Of a stretch of DNA of 64,000 nt, positions 32,701 through 43,317 are shown in pieces (position 1 is the stretch's first letter; the number at the start of each line of letters is the position of its first letter). The stretch comes from Rhynchonema sp. JSB1_4. Lineage: Eukaryota > Nematoda > Chromadorea > Monhysterida > Xyalidae. The notes under the pieces were generated by a model. The model saw only the letters and a list, made by a program, of their open reading frames with translations. It searched no databases and was not told the DNA's origin. The stretch lies in assembly GCA_030248065.1 (NCBI GenBank), contig JASAMV010004750.1:57910-121909 (forward strand), in the 5' to 3' direction. The position numbers and the translations under genes were made by a program.

Positions 32701-35700
32701 GATGGAATGAGACCATCACTTTGAAGTTGACGAACAGACCTTGCGGCTGAAAGATTAGCAAGAGTTGGGTATTGGCATCAAGATATTTCGCCTGATTTTC
32801 AGGGCCATTTCATATCTGTTTGGACGCAACCGTTCTTGTCATCGTCACGCCACAATCGTTCTTCGGAATCCGGATGCTCGTTGTCGGTCGGTCCTCGCCC
32901 CGCACACTGCACGCGTCGCTCTCTGCAATCACACGTGGCTGACGGGTTGAATTCTCGAAAACCAGTGAACGCAGCATTTGATTGGCGGGAAGATATACAA
33001 AGGATTCGCAATGCGCAAATGAAATGAAACATTGCAATGTATCATGTACATTATTTACGTTGCGCGCGTGTTGTTTTGAGCGCATGGTGATTTTAACTCG
33101 CACCTTTTAACATTTGAGTGTGAAAGTAGATTATTACTGTACCAACTGCAATTCTAGGCGATTCCGGGAATCCGTGGGATCGGACTGCGGTGCTAAGAAA
33201 AGAAATCAGTGGGGCCTGCGGGTGCCTGCAAAGCTCCACTTGCCTTGCCGATCCGGCACGCTCAGTGCGTGCCCCGCCGCTATTGTCGTCTTGCTTTGGA
33301 ATGAATCTGATTTTATATGCCAAATAACACGTGCTTCAGCATTACTCCGGCCTTAGAGATCCACATACTTGCGGTACTTGTTCCGAAGGAAAAAAAGAGG
33401 ATAGAACTCTCTGCTTATACCAACGTCAACTGCTTCAAAGAAGGAAGCCAAGATGAGAAGATAATAATAATGAAAACGGGAACGCAAGTACAAACCAGCA
33501 AATGGATGAACAAAGATGTTTGCTCCAACTGGGACCCAACCCAGATCATTACACTAACCAGGCGACTAAGATAAAATCAGTGAAAGTCCCACTCCTTCTA
33601 AGGCAAGAAGGTCAGCGGTGCACCTATTGTGCCTGCACAGGAATGCCCAGAATCGCAGCTGGTGCACAGTGTAGCTTAAATGTGCTACCTGGGGGTCAGG
33701 CCATCAATGCAGTATGTATACCCCCACCATGCGGACTAATTTCTACCTGCATGTCCAACGGCAAACACCCTGCCGCTGAAGTCATTCTCAGTCGTCCAAA
33801 CCACATCGATGTGATCCTCAGCACAATCCACCTCGGCGTTACCTGCGCCATATTGATTGATAATGGATTGATTATGAGTTGATGTTTCATGGTTGTTGTG
33901 AGAGTTATGACACGCGTTACCACATAAACAGCAATTTATTTGCAACGTTTCGCCAGCTTCAAGCTGGCTTCTTCAGGCAATACAACAAACACTGAAAAAG
34001 AGAAAGGCAACTTGAAAGTTCAAAGGATTGTTGAAAATTACCAAACACATTGTTGTTGTTGAGTTGATGTTTTTAATACATCGTTTGATCCGATCGCAAT
34101 TAAACAACTATTGAAACATCACCAACCGACGATTTTGTTCGGGATGGGAATCGCCCACACGTCCAGTCTCGTGCAGGAAAGCACGATGAGCGGAAGCCAG
34201 ACTAACGGTGATGCCATCATCCGATTAATGTATGCAAATCGCGTGAATATTTAGTACCTCGTTAAGCTAAAGTGGCAAACTGCTTTAATTGTTTGCCATA
34301 CAATATTCGAGGCAAAAACAGAAACGTTTGATCGAAACGAGCTGAGCGCTAATCGAATTAAGGCAGGTTGTCGGAAACAATCAGATTTGAATGACCGCAA
34401 AACACATCACACCCAGACATAAATGAAATGGAAAGTTACACAGCCGGTCGATATGTCATCCTATTGCGTATTATTGCGTCGCTATTATTTTTTAATGGCC
34501 TATTGTGTAATAATTATTGTTCACAATAATCATATGCGCGCGCGTTACGCGGGAAAACATGGACCCACAATACCCAAATACAGCTGCAGCAGTACAGTAA
34601 CGTGGTAAGGATTTGTGCTCGCATGCGGCGCGCGAAAAAAAACTACATAACCAGTTTAGCGCGCATTTGACAACACTGTTGTTATAGTTCGATTTTATTT
34701 CAGTCAAATCATGCGAATCTCTTTCTCGCATCCCCTTTATTGCACCATTGTCTCTTTCTCTGTGTTGCTCGCGTAATCGTTTGGTTAATTACGTGATATG
34801 GACATACGTATACTTGCGTAGTTTCCGCGCGTACAACAATGATGTACAGCAGAAATGGCTGAAGTCTTGCGACACAAATTGGCTGATGTTTCAGACAGGC
34901 CTGGTGGTCACTAGTCACAAACTGCTAACTTACCTGCACATTGGCAATGTTGTCCCATGTTTCCACGACGTGAGCGTACACGTTTTCTAACGAAAGTGAA
35001 ACCACAGCCAACTTCAGGGTCTTGTGTGATGAATAAGAATTGTAATGACACACCGGTGCGAACAACAAACATGATTCGTATGTACATATATGTACATGTA
35101 TAATGTACTGCACGGACTTGGATGTTGGGTTTCCCTGATTGGTGAAGGTTAGTGGCATGGCGAGTATACAAGCGGTTATCCAGAAGTTCTGTCCAACCAA
35201 CATGCGCACCCAACTTTGCTTTGTAATTCAGGGAACGCTAGAAATCATAAGTCAGCATTATTCACTGTCAACGCGGATATCTTATCCCCAAGATCACAAC
35301 AACAGTTTTTACTTTCTTTACTTCAGGATTACGATGTGTAATCCGTTGCTCATTAAACGTTATTCCCGGAATTAAAGATTAAAGGGTACCAATGAATGCA
35401 GCTGAGAAAATGTTTCAGCACACCAATCACGCCAAAGAACTAAACGGAAACAAAAGGGAAAGTTGCTGGACCGTGGGCGTAACCTAGACACCTTGGTGGC
35501 AGAGAGACAAGATAACACCAACCTAAGTGTACATATAGGCACCGAGGGGCGTGATGTTGCATGCAAACAATCAAAATACACTCACGTGTTTCCAATTAAT
35601 TTCATCACGTATGGTGGTTTGCGCGCGTGTTTTTTTATTTTTTGAAAGGTTCTCTGCCGTAGAAGGCGGATCATGTTCAAGGCAAGAAAAACAAACAAGT

Positions 35701-38700
35701 AGTCATTGCAAGATGATCACACATCGCGTAAAAAATCCGGAATTTGGTTCATTTAGGATAACACGTTTTTGGTCCTGATTACTGCAAGTGGACATGATTC
35801 TGTACACAAGTGTTTATAATCTTCTCAGTTGCAAAAACCGTTTTCTCCAGAAATGTTTCGTTCGCTGATGTTTCACTCGATGAGAGCTCATTCGCGTTTC
35901 GAGCCTTTCACCTTTATCCGGCGATATATCTCGTTGAACGGTGGAAGATCGTTGATTTCGATTTCTGTTTTTGGCCGCCATAAATTTTGGTGGTTTCGGA
36001 GTCTCACTGGGCACCTGAGCTGCGAGCCACAGTCTGTTGTGCAGCACGCTGGCTAGTTGCAGACGTTCGAGGAACAAACGATCGGCATCGAAATGCTGAT
36101 TAGCTGACACTGGTTGCTGATTGGCTGGAGACTGAATAGTTGGTCGCTGATTGGCTGGGCCACTGGTGGTCGCTAGATTGTGGTTGGTTGCAGCAGCAAG
36201 CACGTGATTGTGCGTTTTCAATGATGCACTGTCAATCGGTCGACTTTCATGCAGCACAATGGGAACGCTGTGACCACCACCCCCATCAACACGGTTTGCT
36301 GAAAAGACATTCGACTGATTTGCTTGGCCTGGTCAATGATTGATCGGCGCAAAAGTCGTTACCAGACAGTTAATCAAGAACTTTTATCCTGGTCAAAATT
36401 CGTTGCATGTAAGCACCTGAAGCTAGAAGTCTCAAAAACTGTTCAGCAAAAACGTCGCATCACCAAAGTAAGGGACCGATGCGATCAAGAAGTTTCGTGA
36501 AAAATCAACCAACTTGAGTTTGTATCGTGCACACATTGGGCGAGTGACACAAACTCCGAGGGTTCGCTGGATCTGCCGAAATAGTCGGGCTGCGAGTAGA
36601 GGTCGGCCGAATGCAATGCGCAGTTGTTCAATGATCGCTGCGAACAAATGGGGGTGTTTTGCACTGTGGTTCGTGGAACATCAAGCCTTTGCAAACGACG
36701 GAAATGGAGTTGGCTATTTTTTCCATTTTGTCGCATTTCGTTATGGAGACCACGCACTAACTTTGACCGGCGTAAAAATTTTGTCTTTTTTGGGGTTGGG
36801 GAAACAAGTGTCGCGCTGGGTCAAGTCTGTCACAAATCCAAAATGAGGCACTTTATGTCCGTGGGTTTTTGTCAAAAAAAACGAGCAGTTGGCGCCACGT
36901 ACATATGCTGTGACGAATGAAGCGACAAGCAAACTGACCTCAGGATAAAACGTGACGGCGCGACAAGTGACTCCGATGGTTCGTAGTAGATTCAGACACT
37001 TGCGCATGCAATCTATGAGTCGAGGTACACGATCTGTGACCAGCGTAAAACCGGTCAGGGTCTGATTGACAAATCGGTCTAGCCTGGCCAGTGGTGGACA
37101 GATTATGGCGGCGAATTCTGCAATAAATAATATTTATATCATTATTTAGGTACACATTATTATTTTAATTTCGACACACCACAGCACAATCGAATATGGT
37201 GGACCGTATGGTTGGGGGCTCCGATCACAAAGGTTGATACCCCCAGCTTTGTAGAAAATGTCTTTTTTACATTTTTAGTTTCTTGGAAAAAGGGTCACCA
37301 CCCATCTTATGACCAAACCTTTCATACACGTTTTCTCCATATATGATACTTCCAAGTCCTTATGGAGTCCTTGAGATGAGAGGGGCACGACATCAAATAG
37401 TTCGCATTTGTATCGCAACAAATTGTAGTTAACAGCAGCACACGGCACACGACCGTTGTTGTCATCCTGCAGTTTGAAGGGAAGCCGCCTAGATATATTG
37501 TCTTTCCGTTTTATAACAGTCCAGAGGCGGTATACAGAAAATGTTTCAACGCCTTGAAAACTGCAGTCATCGTCGCGAAAACACCCGACAACGTGTCGAA
37601 ACATGCGTGTTACGATGATTGCGATGAAACATTTGCGATACTACAGAATAAAATGAAGCACTATATGTAGGTCAGGCAGCTACACATCGACGCCTTTCTC
37701 AAGACTCGGTGATCAGATAAGCCATTTGTGGTCAAACCTAGGTATTCCTTGCTGATGATGTGGGCCACACAAACTGCGGGTATGCAGTATGCATAATATC
37801 GCACCACGGTGAATAACGTGCGCCACAAACCACTCCACCCTTGAATACTAACCCGTCTGTATCCTGTCTTCGACGACGACCAGCATCGACTATTTGCGTT
37901 AATCACTGAACTATTGGCTTGGCGGACCAACGCACTGACCTTGTTGGCAGCACACAACGCAATGCAATCCACTTCATCTGGGGCGCGCACAATCCGAATC
38001 GGTCGGTAGATGAGAAACGCGTAGCCATCAATGCGTTGGAACAGGGCCACTTCGTCGTGCAAACACGTGGCTGCGCGATGACAAAAAGTTATATTTCGGT
38101 TGAGAACTGCTCGATTTAGAGTTGCAGTGATACGTAACAAGTATAAATCGTTTCATGTGCACGCCGTTTTGAGAATTCCACCCACTCCGGGGGATGATGG
38201 TGTAATCGATCTTAACTTCAGTTCGCAACAGTTTTGATGCGTGTATGAACGTTTGTGATTCACATTTTCTTCCCCCAGTCTGTCGTCAGTTTCCTCAATG
38301 ATGGTGAGTAGTCGTCATGGAGAGCCGAAACATTTCAGTCGCAAAAAAGCAAGACGTGAGAAAACTGCAAAGTCATGAATCAATCCACACATTTTCGACA
38401 TTGCTATTTCGCATTGGAACAGATGCAGATTGAAACACACAATACATATTATATACATTATGTGTGCTAACTTCTTGGCGCCAGCACAGTACGCAGCGCA
38501 TCGCGAGCATTCAAATTGACGAGTTGACGATTTTGTTTGAACGGAGTTTCGGGCGTGGTGACATCGGGATCCAGGGCAGTCGTGGAAGGCGTTGTGCTGA
38601 AACACATCACAAACAACACTTGTGGTGTCCTGAATGGCCATCAAATTTGGAGCCGTACCGCTGGAATGCATCACCACAAAACACTTATGCGGTATACTAC

Positions 38701-41700
38701 AAGGCCAAGACAAGTTTTATTTGCACAATGGGCGAAATCACACTAGGTATCTTGGTGATCGGTTTGGTCCTGTCCGATCTTGCCCTGACTCCTTGCATCA
38801 AGGACACTTTGATATTTACTGATGTCACCAAGTTAGATCAGCTTAGAAGCTGTTTCCAGTTCCACACCCATAAAATGATGTGAACAAAGTCTCATATCAT
38901 CATCATCGTCCTATGCAAAAGTCACGATAGTGAGGCAAAATCGGACAGACGGATCGCCAACTTTGATTTTGCCCAGTCTGTCACAATACTACACAACAGC
39001 AAGCAAAGGCTGGGTAGGCATTTTGCAAAAAATTGTGCAGAACACATCTCTAGTCATAAAGTTGGAGCACAGCCGGCCTAAAAAGAGTTCATCAAGTCTT
39101 TAGCCCACGGACAGCGGGACAATGTTTACGCTGTGCGATGTTGGTTGGTCGCATTATCGGTTGATTGCTGGACGTGCTACCAACAATCCCGATCAGTCGT
39201 CGAGTTTCTTTCGGGTTCTGATGTTTCAAGGTGTTAATGTTTGTTAAAATCGAACAACCTATAGTACCTCGTTGTTGTAGTTGTCGTCGCAGTTGCTGTT
39301 ATAGGCGGCGCTACCGTAGGCGGGTTCGTGAGCGGTACAGTAACCGCGCACTCTGGTCGAAGTTCATAGTAGTCAAACCCGGTGATCGTGTACAGTTTCC
39401 TGAAACATTACATAATGCTGATCAAGTTCGTTACTGGCACTGCACTTTATGCATCGAAAGTTTTCCATAGATAAAGGACTTCGTTGTAAGCATATTCAGG
39501 CTTCGCATAATGCATAACACTTTCGGTTGTCCTGACAAACAAAATGGATGCACTTGAAGGTATATGTATACATAAGATGTGTGCAAGATTTGGTTCGTTT
39601 TGTTCGTTTCGTTGTACATACAGTATGTACGTATTGCATTTGCTGACCGGGCCTGAAAAGTCGCGGTATAGATACATTTAGCCATTTTGCAATCAATTTC
39701 GTGCTGGTTTTGTTGTGCGTATGTATTTTCGCTGTGTTTTTGTTATCATTTCTTCATACCGCAACAAAAGTCGAAAAAAGTCGAAACAGTGCCGCAAACA
39801 GCGTTGTTGTCCAAGTTGAGGGTTTTGGGCCGCAAAAAAACAACCTGACCCTTCACAAGACTTATTTCTTCGTGTCGTCAGTGATATTGAGATTTTTTCC
39901 GTTTTCGGCATGAATATGTACATATGTACTCCCTGTATAATATGGTCAGGGTTAAGTAATTGCATAGCATCGTCAGACCTAAGAACGTAAAAAAAATCGT
40001 TCAAAAATATTAGAAAAGAATTCCAAAGGGAACGCATATTTTAAAAGGACTAACGTCGGATCGGAGCGAGCGCGAACGTTGTACAGATCGCAGTAGTAGT
40101 GACGTTTGTTGTAGGCAAACGCGACGCAACGATAGTCGGGCAGCGTGGCGATGTTGTGACAATGTTGCATGCAGCTGCAAGGGGGCAGCATGTTGATTTG
40201 TCACCTCTGTGTGCTGAGGTGCCACTGACGATGCCCTGGTGCACCGGCCGTTTGTGAAAACACAGCCGTTGAGAATGGCACTGCTGCCAGTGGTTAATAA
40301 AAAAATTTTTTTATTCAAACCCCATTTTTTTTTTAAAAAAAAAATTTTTTTTTTAATTTAAAAAAAAATTTTTTTATTCCAGCCAAAAACTGCCAGAAAC
40401 GAAAAAAAATGAGCGCTAAAGCAAAAAATAGTGGCATTTTTCTTCCATAACGTGTGGTAAGTGCATTTAAAGCACTCACGACACGAAAACAATACTAAAC
40501 AATGGTCAATGAGTACCAACAGTAGTCAGGTACACACCCGTACACTTCCTCCACGTGGTGTGGGTGCCTTGGTGTGGCTTTGTGACACTCAAGACGGTAA
40601 ATTTGGGTGAAACTATTGCCTCTTGGTACACGACCAATGCAAATATGTGACAAACAGTGTAAATATAGAGTGAATATCACACCGAATCACTGCTTTCGGG
40701 TCTGTTGCATGGATAAATGCATGCCCACCCAGTCACATGTACATGTGTAATCATATGAGAGGCCATGTGAGTGTGTGCACTATGTCTAGATGCCACAAAA
40801 CAACGATTATGGCACCCAATACACCCATGGTAGGGTCGGGTGATGTTAACAGTAGCAATTTTTATGCAAAAAATAGCACTTTTAGAGCAAAAAAAATAGA
40901 GAAATTTTCGAATTTTGAAATAATAAAAAAAAAATTTTTTTTTAACTTTTGGAACGAATTTTTTTTTTTTAAAAAAAAATTTTTTTTTTAATAAAAAAAA
41001 AAAAATTTTTTTTTTTAAAAAACCACTGACTGCTGCTACAGCGTCGGTGCATCATTTTGTGGGCATTTCATCCGCATGGCCACAAGCGCCACCAAATGGG
41101 CATGATAACAAGAGTTTGAACAGCGTCACGTGACCGCTTCAATCAACCAGTTTGACACCGCTAATCGTCTGGCGACTAACTTGTCAATTGTAGCCAACGG
41201 CAAGCGCTCAAATGGCGCAATGTTCACGACAATACAGTCAGCCAGTCGCTCATAGCACGTCCCAGTGCTACCGTAACCCCCCGCATTACCGTAACCGTAG
41301 TTGGCGGGCGGCCGAATACTGGGCGGCGCTGGGTGGATTCTACAATGAGGGAAAATTGATAGGAAAGCCTATGTCAGACTTAATGACCGGTTAGGTTTGG
41401 CACATCGGTCCACGTGTGTTTTTGTGCTGACATCTCAAATATCTACTGATGGTGATCCCACTTGTTTCTGGCCAGTATAAATAAACGCTGACCACTATGT
41501 AGCTGTTTTGTCAAGAAATTATTTGGCGGCCATCGAAAATATGGCAAGTAATTTATTCGAAACTTGAAGGTGTCTTGACCAATCCAATTCCGGACACGTC
41601 ACCAAGTTCGAGACAATAAAAACTGCACGACAGACAACATTCAAATTTTACCCTTGATTTGCAGTTGCATAGGAGTTCGGTGTTTGTTGCTGCGACGTTG

Positions 41701-42134
41701 CATAAGCACGAGGTGTGATCAGCTTGGCGGGGGATGACCAATAATAGTTATTGGGTGCCGGGGCGTGCTGGGTCCACGCAAACAGACGTGGCGACGTGGA
41801 CAAGTAGCCACTCGGGGACACTGGAAATGGCGTGTGCACTGATATACTCAACTTTGAGAATGACTAGATATTTTTGGTTATACAGCACAAACAACAACTC
41901 ACATGGCGATCTTCTCCAGTAGATTGGATTGTGATAATAGAAATGTGATCTGCTATTTGTGAACCCGTAATTGTGCTGCGGTCTGCCAAACTGCCTTCTG
42001 CTGACAGGAGCTGGAGGACGATAAAGTCTATGTCGGTGATTGTTGTGGTATGAGGACCATTTTGGTGAAAGAAACGAAGAGAAAACTGGCAGCAGAGTGA
42101 AGAGCAAAATTATGGCTCCTCCACCGCATGTCAT
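28947..42134 (-). CDS. PAN and zona-pellucida domain apical matrix protein (NOAH/NompA-like)
   Basis: A complete gene assembled by hand from 21 exons, all with GT-AG borders and agreeing phases; the exons sum to 3171 nt, i.e. 1056 codons plus stop. Order of parts: signal peptide, basic Tyr/Asn/Pro-rich region, PAN domain 1, Thr-rich linker, PAN 2, PAN 3, Gln/Asn/Pro linker, ZP domain, Asn/Arg tract with RGRR furin-like site, transmembrane helix, short cytoplasmic tail. Proteins of this plan (Drosophila NompA; C. elegans NOAH-1 and NOAH-2) are secreted apically, cleaved, and polymerise through the ZP module in the matrix linking epidermis or sensory dendrites to cuticle. The start is the ATG at 42,134, which opens a typical signal peptide (MTCGGGAIILLFTLLPVFSS). 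Three PAN domains are recognised; the exact ortholog is not decided. Exon positions are given in the four sub-entries. Confidence 0.92.
29978..33842 (-). CDS. PAN-ZP gene, exons 12-19: ZP domain
   Basis: Exons: 33842-33747, 32922-32831, 32746-32675, 32168-32104, 31658-31510, 31255-31177, 30696-30516, 30054-29978. ZP-N begins VDCAEDHIDVVWTT and continues FSGRVFAVGHA, SDACSV, NDCGVTM, then VNFKVMVSFHHAFITKADR and the GFEISCFYMNAD strand. ZP-C has MPQCQYQVLDDETG, VGDKLRHKWTC, LWCMRVKNCMVKDDSG, FNIIDDDGCAVDPFLL, FKFADKVVVNFECTI and a last Cys in YPQCAE. These are the conserved cysteines and Phe/Trp/Tyr positions of invertebrate cuticlin-type ZP domains. Intron phases are consistent throughout, and introns are as short as 84 bp. 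Confidence 0.92.
30325..30510 (-). repeat. GGCCTGAA-rich repeat in a ZP intron
   Basis: Inverted copy of the repeat at 803-950. It contains GGCCTGAACTTCCGGGGC, CCTAAGCCTAAGCC and TTGTGCGACGGTTCAGTCCC. It lies in the intron between exons 18 and 19 of the PAN-ZP gene and touches the splice donor region at 30,515. Confidence 0.65.
33850..35905. other. 2.07-kb intron 11 of the PAN-ZP gene
   Basis: The largest gap before the ZP exons. Joining exon 11 to exon 12 directly keeps the frame, so no extra exon is required. It contains a GCCAGCTTCAAGCTGGC palindrome near 33,950 and four ATGTTTCA octamers. Open stretches at 34.9-35.2 kb lack good splice context. Confidence 0.45.
35912..41339 (-). CDS. PAN-ZP gene, exons 3-11: three PAN domains and linkers
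   Basis: Exons: 41339-41181, 40174-40055, 39399-39268, 38596-38472, 38070-37940, 37466-37319, 37117-36939, 36637-36514, 36298-35912. PAN 1 (exons 3-5) runs from CYERLADC through CMQHC, YRCVAFAYN and YYCDLYNV to a final PECAV. Exons 5-6 add a Thr/Pro linker (PPTVAPPITATATTTTTT). PAN 2 (exons 7-8) has DCIALC, PCAAVNYN and YKCELF. PAN 3 (exons 8-10) has TCMK, DCMRKC and CRAVTFYP. The Cys-x3-Cys and Cys-x-hydrophobic-Tyr pattern is that of PAN/apple modules, which bind protein or carbohydrate partners. Exon 11 is a long Asn/Gln/Pro-rich linker. Exon 5 uses an ATGTTTCAG acceptor. Confidence 0.88.
40305..41035. repeat. A/T homopolymer blocks
   Basis: Two blocks of alternating long A and T runs (40,305-40,400 and 40,880-41,030) in the intron between exons 3 and 4 of the PAN-ZP gene. 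They have mirrored flanks (AAAAATAGTGGCATTTTT-like and AAAAATAGCACTTTT), so they may be ends of one inverted element. No coding potential seen. Confidence 0.55.
41652..42134 (-). CDS. PAN-ZP gene, exons 1-2: signal peptide and N-terminal region
   Basis: Exon 1 is 42134-41903, exon 2 is 41820-41652. Residues 1 to about 20 are a cleavable signal peptide with a hydrophobic core IILLFTLLPVF. Then follows a low-complexity region rich in Tyr, His, Arg, Pro and Asn (HNNHRHRLYRPPAPVSRR) and, in exon 2, Ser/Pro/Thr/Gln (ATSQQQTPNSYATANQG). The intron between them is only 82 bp. The region has no domain I recognise and is probably disordered. Confidence 0.88.
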
Positions 42135-43317
42135 AGTCAATTAGCTGACTTCATATCAAGCCATTGTATTTCGCTGATTTTCGTCGGAGGTCAAAGTTTC
42201 AGAAAAACACTTTTCTGATCCAGGATTTAGCGTTTTTCTGGCTGCAAACATCCTGAAATGGGCGTTCATCTGAAAGAATAGGTTGCAATCGGTGATATCA
42301 GACGCGGATTTAAACGAAAAAAAAAGAACCAGAAATTGCCCGTGTGTTCTGGCCTAAGGACATACTTTACCTTGGTTTAGTATACTGAAGATAAGAAAAA
42401 ACCCAGTGTTAATTCCGGCAAATCGTTCACAATCATACGCATCTGAGCGTAAGCACCTGGTGATAAAAGTTTGATCATGTAGTCGGATCGGAGGTATTGA
42501 GTTCTCAACTTTTTGTACACCGACTTAGGCAAATTAGAGTGCCCCAAAACAGCATGGATGACGCGCCAAATATAGCGCATACGCGTGTTTCAATTTTTGC
42601 GCGTGCACACGCGGCTGACACCCATATCTGAGCGTGTCGTATAGTTTTGCACGGATTATAAGGATGACTGATCTTTGGAGAAGACATAATGGTCAGGAGT
42701 AATATTACATACAGCCAGTATATACTGTGTATGATGATTTCTCATTGCGTAACTCATGCTGATTGCCGCATAGTGTGTGTGTTCCCTTTGATTGACAAAA
42801 AGACTAATTGACAGCAATAAGTCAAATAAAAGTGTGAAAACGCCACTTGCGACGACGTATGACTTATTGTGTGGTTGGCGAGACGGAATGATGAATGAAA
42901 GAGATACATGTCCAACTGATTGTTTTTCTTTCATTCCCGATTCAACCGGCGTCTTGACACAAACACTTTCATTGTCCTTCCGAGTCCTCAAACAAGAAGA
43001 TGGGCAAGGCAGAACAAAACGAGAGTAACATGAAATAAACACGAATGTATCACACCTGGAATGAGAATATATACAATCAAACGACCCCAATGTTCTGCTC
43101 AGCAAACAAAGGGCACAAAGTACAACACCACTGAAACGTCAAAATAAGAGAAAGTGTGATCGAGATCAACGTGTGGCCTCTTTATGGTGATATTTTCGGG
43201 ACCTGGCATGTTCGGTCATTGCAAAAATATGCGCCAAAACGAGTTTTCGAAGTCAGTGACAGTTTGGGGACAAAAAGTTGATGAAGAATACCCACTACAA
43301 AGAGGATACCCTGAAAT
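42135..43317. other. Intergenic region between two minus-strand genes
   Basis: About 1.2 kb between the 5' end of the PAN-ZP gene and the stop of the zinc-finger gene. It should hold the PAN-ZP promoter (42.14 kb rightwards) and the 3' side of the upstream gene. No coding sequence or clear core promoter motif seen. Confidence 0.4.

Noticed and set aside
34911..35213. Minus-strand frame with LKLAVVSLSLENVYAHVVETWD
   Set aside because: Looks partly coding, but exon 11 to exon 12 of the PAN-ZP gene already joins in phase and this piece fits neither phase nor domain order.
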